From NCBI RefSeq assembly GCF_004342025.1, contig NZ_SLWN01000016.1, forward strand, positions 62,001 to 126,000: DNA of 64,000 nucleotides, given 5' to 3'. Both the position numbers and the translations under genes were made by a program. The notes below the pieces were generated by a model. It did no database searches, was not told the DNA's origin, and worked only from the letters and a program-made list of their open reading frames with translations. Origin of the DNA: Kribbella steppae. Lineage in GTDB: Bacteria > Actinomycetota > Actinomycetes > Propionibacteriales > Kribbellaceae. Below are positions 59,698 through 64,000 of the stretch, in pieces. Numbering within the stretch: the first letter of the stretch is position 1; each line of letters begins with the position of its first letter.

Positions 59698-60462
59698 TCA
59701 GGGGTGCGCCGGGTAGTGAAGCGCGGTGAGCAACCGACTGTGCAAGTTGGCGTTGGAGTACAGGCCACCGCCTTGATCACCCGCATGTCCTCCGGTCCGA
59801 TTGGTGAAACGTCCGCCCGCTTCCTCGACGAGAAGAATCCACGGTGCGTGATCCCAGATGTGGTAGCGCTCGACCAAGAAGGCGTCGATTTCGCCACGAA
59901 CAAGCTCGATGAGCGGGAGGGGGCTTGCCGGTGCGGGCGCCGCACTCGGTGGGAGGCGGGCTCTGGACGCGTCGTCCAGAGCAGCGAGCCGCGCATCAGC
60001 GAACATCGACGTGGTGCTGACTTCGAGGCGCTTCGATTCGGCCTCATCGCGTGGCCAGGACGACTCGAAGGCACCGCCGCCTCGGGTCGCCCACCAGCAG
60101 CGTCGCAGCGCAGGAGCGGTGACGACCGCGATCTCGATGCTCCCGCCAACCTCCAGCGCAATCTGAACCCGCCAGTTCGGGTCACGCCGACTGAAGAACG
60201 ACGTACCGTCAACCGGGTCGATGATCCAGATTCGATCGGACTCACCGAGTTGACCAAGTTCCTCGCCGAGGAGCGCATCTTTTGGCCTCGCCACAGACAA
60301 CGTCTCGCGAAACAATCGCTCGACTGCCCGGTCGGCTTCCGTGACTGGTGTGCCGTCGGCCTTCAGCGTTGCCGAAACGCCCGACTCGAAGTAGGCGAGC
60401 GCGATCTCCGCCGCCCGGTCCGACGTGTCGAACGCGAGTTGTAAGTCATCAACGCTGTCCAC
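59698..60462 (-). CDS. Inositol-monophosphatase-family phosphatase
   Basis: A 254-residue Mg-dependent, Li-sensitive-type phosphatase. Metal motifs are GEELG, DPVDGTSFF (DPxDGT) and WDHAPWILLVEEAGG. Candidates are inositol monophosphatase or histidinol phosphatase (HisN); the sequence alone does not separate them. A GTG start with TAGCGT eight bases upstream is probably leaderless. Fourteen bases separate it from the erythromycin-esterase-like gene on the same strand. Confidence 0.85.
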   Translation of the reverse strand: MDSVDDLQLAFDTSDRAAEIALAYFESGVSATLKADGTPVTEADRAVERLFRETLSVARPKDALLGEELGQLGESDRIWIIDPVDGTSFFSRRDPNWRVQIALEVGGSIEIAVVTAPALRRCWWATRGGGAFESSWPRDEAESKRLEVSTTSMFADARLAALDDASRARLPPSAAPAPASPLPLIELVRGEIDAFLVERYHIWDHAPWILLVEEAGGRFTNRTGGHAGDQGGGLYSNANLHSRLLTALHYPAHP

Positions 60463-60476
60463 GACCGGCGACGCTA

Positions 60477-61637
60477 TCAGCGCCCGCCCGGTGTGGGCGT
60501 CGCGCTGGCGTTGACGTGCAGTACCGCGTCAGCCGCGTCGACGATTGCCTGGTCGAGGGGAGAGTAGGCCTGCTCTGGTCTTGTGTCGGTGCGCTTGCGT
60601 GCAGCAGGGACCGCGGCCGCGGTTGTCAGGCCCCAGGTGGTGATACGGCGCTGCAGGAACCCCTCGTAGGTGTTCGGTTCCGGTTCTCCGAGTCCGAGGG
60701 CTTCGCTGCGTCCCAGACTGCCGACGACGACGGAGTACCGCCGACCCAGCAGAGAGCCCACGATGGCGCCGGCGGAGTACCAGTCGAGGTCCATTCCAGC
60801 CATGCGCATACTGCTCAGGTTGCGTTGCAGGTGGCCGTTGTGCGCGAAGACCAGCGTCGGGCCGCGTTGCTCCTCAATGGTGCGGATGTCCAGGAGGTTC
60901 TGGGCCATGAGCGCGTCCCGGGTGGCCAGGAGCCCGGATATCCGAGCGCTCTCCTCGATCCGCTGGGCGGACTGCTTGTGGTAGCGCAGCAGACCGAGGC
61001 CGGCGGTCAGGTGTGTGCGGGCCCGGAACCAGTCGGCGCGTGAGGTCGCCGCGATGAGTTCCGGTGCGCGTGCGTAGAGCGAGGTGAGCAGGTCGTCGGC
61101 GATCGCTCGCAGCTGCGCGGCTTCGGGGTTGTCGCCGGGCGACATCGCCGGGTTCAGGATCGCCTCCTGGCGGCTCCACCGTTCGTCGGTGCCGAGCAGG
61201 CTCGCGAGGTCGAGGTCGAGCCCGAGGTAGTTGCACGCGTATTCCAGATCGCGCCGAGGGCTGGGTGCGCTGGTGTTCTCGGTCGGCGCGTCGAAGCCGT
61301 GAAAGGCCAACCGTTCTTCGGTGGGACGGCCCTCGTTGTACTCGCGCATCCAGGCGACCAGTTGCCTGTTGGGCTCCAGGTCTCCGAAGCTGTGCGAGAA
61401 GCCCTCACTCGTCGCTGTGTCGAGGGTTCCCGCTCCGTCCTGGACAAAGTCGTTCACCGCGAGCGCGGCCACTCGATCGGTCTCCAGGGCGATGGACCGG
61501 AAGCCCTGGCTCGCAAGTGATGCGAACAGCTCGTTACGGATGTACCCGAACGCCGGCTCGCGCGTCGGATGTACCGGCTCACCGAGCGCCAACAGCTCAC
61601 ACGACGGGGTTACGAAGTCTCGAATCTCTTGGCCCAT
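60477..61637 (-). CDS. Erythromycin-esterase-family protein
   Basis: A 386-residue protein. Family motifs are LALGEPVHPTREPAF (Glu/His), RLAFHGFDAPTENTS and TLVFAHNGHLQRN (His). Known members hydrolyse the macrolide lactone or act on other substrates such as succinoglycan intermediates; antibiotic resistance is not established for this one. It is closely followed by the phosphatase gene. An AT-rich TATC-N12-GATA element (61650-61669) lies 12 bases upstream of the ATG. Confidence 0.85.
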   Translation of the reverse strand: MGQEIRDFVTPSCELLALGEPVHPTREPAFGYIRNELFASLASQGFRSIALETDRVAALAVNDFVQDGAGTLDTATSEGFSHSFGDLEPNRQLVAWMREYNEGRPTEERLAFHGFDAPTENTSAPSPRRDLEYACNYLGLDLDLASLLGTDERWSRQEAILNPAMSPGDNPEAAQLRAIADDLLTSLYARAPELIAATSRADWFRARTHLTAGLGLLRYHKQSAQRIEESARISGLLATRDALMAQNLLDIRTIEEQRGPTLVFAHNGHLQRNLSSMRMAGMDLDWYSAGAIVGSLLGRRYSVVVGSLGRSEALGLGEPEPNTYEGFLQRRITTWGLTTAAAVPAARKRTDTRPEQAYSPLDQAIVDAADAVLHVNASATPTPGGR

Positions 61638-61649
61638 GTCCCTAAATCG

Positions 61650-61669
61650 TATCGTTGAACTAATTGATA
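61650..61669. promoter_or_regulatory. AT-rich imperfect palindrome upstream of the esterase gene
   Basis: TATCGTTGAACTAATTGATA is partly symmetric and unusually AT-rich. It could be a -10 region or repressor site. No regulator gene is adjacent. The rest of 61638-61877 shows no gene. Confidence 0.3.
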
Positions 61670-61877
61670 GAGACTTCGATCGCCGTCACCACGTAGCAAC
61701 ACCGCAAAGTCTCCAATCTAGCGACTACCTTGCGACCAGCGGATCTCGCCCGCGAGCGATCAGGACAGCCGGGGCACCGACGAACAATCCAGCGCGTCCT
61801 TGGAGTTCGGCTTCGCCTGCGTCCGGGAGCACACAGCTGGCTATTCTGCTGGTGTGAAGATCTGCGTTGGGGAATGA

Positions 61878-62450
61878 GTGAGTACCGCCGACTGGACTAT
61901 GGGGTCGACAACCGCCCCACCGGAGGTGGTCGAACCTGGCCGTACTCTGATCGGCGAAGTGATCAGCAGCGGCGCGCTGATGTATGCACCTCGGACGCTG
62001 CGGCTGCTGGTCGGTGCGAACGCTATCTGTGTCCGAAGCCTCGACGGCCGGCTGATCTGGCTGGAGACGACCAACTCGAGCGCCTTCACCGCGGCTGATG
62101 GTCAGGTCCTCGAGTACGCGCACACCGACGAGGAAGCAGTCATGGTGCAAGGCGACACGGCGGCTGAGGCGAGCGCGCTCGTCAGTCTGCACGCTGCGCT
62201 GGCATGGTCCGAGGCCACACTCCGGCCCGGCAGTCGGCAAGCCGATCCCCGACAGTTCGAGCATCGGGCCGCCGACATCCGGACCGCCGCCACTGAGGAC
62301 GGCCGGCAACTGCAGATCGTCGCTGACCGCGAGACTGGTGTCATCCTTGCGATCGCCGGCAAGTCACTGGGGGGTGACTTCGACCTGAAGCTGCGGTCGG
62401 TACACGTGGTGGACAGCGCCCCCGACCACTTCGCCGCTCGGCACCTGTGA
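61878..62450 (+). CDS. Hypothetical protein
   Basis: A 190-residue soluble protein with no family that I recognise. It is rich in short beta strands (LIGEVISSGALMYAPRTLRLLVG, RSLDGRLIWLETTNS) followed by a helical segment (AAEASALVSLHAALAWSEAT) and a C-terminal strand-rich part. There is no signal peptide or membrane segment. A GTG start at 61878 follows GGGGA. A pair of hairpins follows the stop. Coding character and flanking signals support it as real. Confidence 0.6.
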   Translation: MSTADWTMGSTTAPPEVVEPGRTLIGEVISSGALMYAPRTLRLLVGANAICVRSLDGRLIWLETTNSSAFTAADGQVLEYAHTDEEAVMVQGDTAAEASALVSLHAALAWSEATLRPGSRQADPRQFEHRAADIRTAATEDGRQLQIVADRETGVILAIAGKSLGGDFDLKLRSVHVVDSAPDHFAARHL

Positions 62451-62459
62451 CGCCTCGGA

Positions 62460-62516
62460 CCGGCGGGGAGCCTGGTGGACTCCCCGCCGGGGCTTCTCAA
62501 CTCCTTGGTGGAGTTG
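62460..62516. terminator. Double terminator hairpin
   Basis: An 11-bp GC stem (62460-62470 with 62480-62490) is followed by a 7-bp stem (62498-62504 with 62510-62516). They end the hypothetical gene and face the sugar-transport operon. The remaining bases to 62645 hold no gene. Confidence 0.78.
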
Positions 62517-62645
62517 GAAATTTGTGGTTCGGGCGTTCAGTTCGTTCGCCTATCAGGCTGACCCGTGGCGCGGCTGAGCGGCTGCGCCGGAGGCGGCCAA
62601 GAGAGGAGTCGCCGCCGGAGGCGGTGTCCTTTCGGGTCGGTCTGT

Positions 62646-63530
62646 CTAGTCCTTGATGCCTGACTGGGTTACTCCTTGGATCAGGTAGCGCTGGAGGAAG
62701 AGGAAGATGAGGACGAGCGGGAGGATCGAGACTGCTGCGGCCATGAAGAGTTCGTGGATGTTGATGGTTTGCGCCGTCACGAACGTCGACATCGCGACCT
62801 GGACCGTCCAGGAGGACGAGTCTTGGCCGATCACCAACGGCCAGAGGAACGAGTTCCAGTTGCCGATGAACGTGATGGCGGCCAGGGCGGCGAAGAACGG
62901 CAGGGAGTTCGGTACGACGATCCGCCAGAACACCCCGAAATGACCGGCGCCGTCCACCCGCGCAGCCTCCTCCAACTCACGGGGGAAGTTCAGGAAGTAC
63001 TGCCGGAACAGGAACGCCGCGAACCCGCTGAACAGCGTCGGGATGATCAACCCGCGCAGCGAGCTGACCCAACCCAGCGACGACACCACGATGAAGCTCG
63101 GGATGAAGGTCACCGCAGCCGGGATCATCAGGGTCGCGATGATCGCGTAGAACACCTTGTCCGCGTGCTTATACGGGATCCGGGCCAGGCCGTACCCCGC
63201 CATCGATGCCAGTAGCAACTGTCCCGCCGTACCGACGATGCCGACCACCGCCGAGTTGTACAGCGATCGCGCCATCGGCACCTGGGTGTCCTTGAACAGT
63301 TCGCTGATGTTCCCCCACTGCAAGTCCTTGGGGAACAGCGTCCAGTCCGGTGCGGTGATGTCGGCCTCGGTCGACAACGCGTTGCGCAGGATCAGGTAGA
63401 ACGGCAGCAGGAACAGCACCACCGCCACGAAGAGCGCGATCCATCGCAGGACCATCCCGATGAGGCCGGCCGAGCTGCGGCTGAAGCCGATCGGTTGTGG
63501 CGTTCCCGTCGTACGTTCGGAGGCGGCCAT
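62646..63530 (-). CDS. Carbohydrate ABC transporter permease (MalG-like)
   Basis: A 294-residue, six-helix permease of the CUT1 sugar-import family. The EAA loop is EEAARVDGAGHFGVFWRIVVPNS, which docks to the ATPase. Its start overlaps the preceding permease stop by one base (TGATG). It works with the MalF-like partner and a solute-binding protein presumably encoded further upstream, outside the window. The sugar is unknown. Confidence 0.92.
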   Translation of the reverse strand: MAASERTTGTPQPIGFSRSSAGLIGMVLRWIALFVAVVLFLLPFYLILRNALSTEADITAPDWTLFPKDLQWGNISELFKDTQVPMARSLYNSAVVGIVGTAGQLLLASMAGYGLARIPYKHADKVFYAIIATLMIPAAVTFIPSFIVVSSLGWVSSLRGLIIPTLFSGFAAFLFRQYFLNFPRELEEAARVDGAGHFGVFWRIVVPNSLPFFAALAAITFIGNWNSFLWPLVIGQDSSSWTVQVAMSTFVTAQTINIHELFMAAAVSILPLVLIFLFLQRYLIQGVTQSGIKD

Positions 63531-64000
63531 CAGTCACCCGCCTTCCCGAATCCGAAGATCCTGTTCTGCAGCAGTGTGACGAGCATGATGATGACAGCCA
63601 GGATCAGCGCGCCGGCCGAGCCGTGGCCGAGGTCCTGGATCGAGCCCAGGGAGATGCCGTAGAGGTACACCAGGGGCGGCCGGGCGAAGCTGGCGTTGCC
63701 GATCAGGTTGTAGAACTCGTCGAACGCCTGGTACGCCGCGATCAGGTTGAGGATCAGTACGGCGACCGACGTGTTGCGCAACTGTGGCAGCGTGATGTAG
63801 CGGAACACCTGCCAGCCGGGTTTGGCGCCGTCGACGTACGCCGCTTCGTAGAGCGTCGGCGAGATGCGCTGGAGCCCGGCGATGAACAGGATCATGTAGA
63901 ACCCGAGCTGCAACCACAGCCGCACGCTGACGATCGGAATCCAGTACCACGGCGGATCGATCGTGGACAGCCAGGCGATCCCGTCGATACCGAACCAGCT
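63530..64000 (-). CDS. Carbohydrate ABC transporter permease (MalF-like), partial
   Basis: The C-terminal part of the partner permease; the frame is open to the window edge at 64000. The EAA loop is YEAAYVDGAKPGWQVFRYITLP, and the C-terminus has NRIFGFGKAGD. Residues just before the internal GTG at 63925 read WYWIPIVS, showing the gene extends further. It is translationally coupled to the MalG-like gene. Confidence 0.9.
   Translation of the reverse strand, partial: SWFGIDGIAWLSTIDPPWYWIPIVSVRLWLQLGFYMILFIAGLQRISPTLYEAAYVDGAKPGWQVFRYITLPQLRNTSVAVLILNLIAAYQAFDEFYNLIGNASFARPPLVYLYGISLGSIQDLGHGSAGALILAVIIMLVTLLQNRIFGFGKAGD

Overview
The window is GC-rich DNA from a high-GC Gram-positive actinomycete. 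The gene repertoire fits a soil actinobacterium of the Kribbella/Nocardioides type: three F420-type (LLM) oxidoreductases and an F420-type PPOX protein, a mycothiol-type DinB/maleylpyruvate isomerase-fold protein, an ECF41 sigma factor, HrpA, and many start codons preceded by a TANNNT -10 box only 6-9 bases upstream (leaderless transcription). The genus is an inference from gene content. No rRNA, CRISPR array, insertion sequence, integrase or prophage gene was seen.

Layout. 1-5.2 kb: end of a DedA gene, an ABC-2 permease, an orphan ParA/MinD-like ATPase with a long disordered N-terminus, and a NarL-type two-component pair whose kinase carries an extra C-terminal membrane/extracytoplasmic domain. 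5.2-12.6 kb: GntR/LacI-type regulator, SDR, a decayed patch (IclR remnant and a frameshifted NAD-binding gene), GT39, a SUMF1-like protein without catalytic cysteines, quinone reductase, a small membrane protein and a DinB-like protein. 12.6-19.4 kb: a tRNA-rich segment. A Gly-Cys-Val tRNA cluster is present twice as an inverted duplication (minus at 13.2-13.4 kb, plus at 19.0-19.3 kb), with tRNA-Val(CAC) between them. Two of the three tRNA-Val genes are followed by the same terminator hairpin and then a modular GC-rich repeat array. Between them lie pabC, a CGNR protein, an SRPBCC protein, a TPR-like protein, a PPOX protein and a divergent ECF41 sigma factor with two matching ECF41 promoters.

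19.4-31 kb: SDR plus acyl-CoA ligase operon, SGNH hydrolase, alpha/beta hydrolase plus LLM, a TctA pseudogene followed by uspA, and the large helicase gene hrpA. 31-45.8 kb: mostly single metabolic genes with local regulators (AraC/phytanoyl dioxygenase, CGNR/MFS, HxlR/NADP reductase), GH20 hexosaminidase, an orphan emfourin, a cold-shock gene, a BCCT transporter, an extradiol dioxygenase, an SMP-30 protein and an aminoglycoside-adenylyltransferase-like gene. 45.8-54.1 kb: a PP2C pseudogene, AAA ATPase, LLM, def, and a tightly packed minus-strand operon cobT-cobA/cysG-trmH-GNAT-kinase. 54.2-64 kb: a possible methyltransferase stub, a Bcr/CflA-type MFS gene, a MarR-CPBP-serine hydrolase operon with an AT-rich operator, small enzymes, an erythromycin-esterase-family gene, an unknown protein, and two permeases of a sugar ABC transporter running off the end.

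Functionally this is ordinary chromosomal core interspersed with small regulator-plus-enzyme modules and several recently decayed genes. The parts most worth pursuing are the ECF41/PPOX module with its paired promoters, the tRNA-Val-linked repeat arrays and inverted tRNA duplication, the kinase with a post-catalytic external domain, the WTQP-repeat ATPase, and the MarR-CPBP-hydrolase operon.
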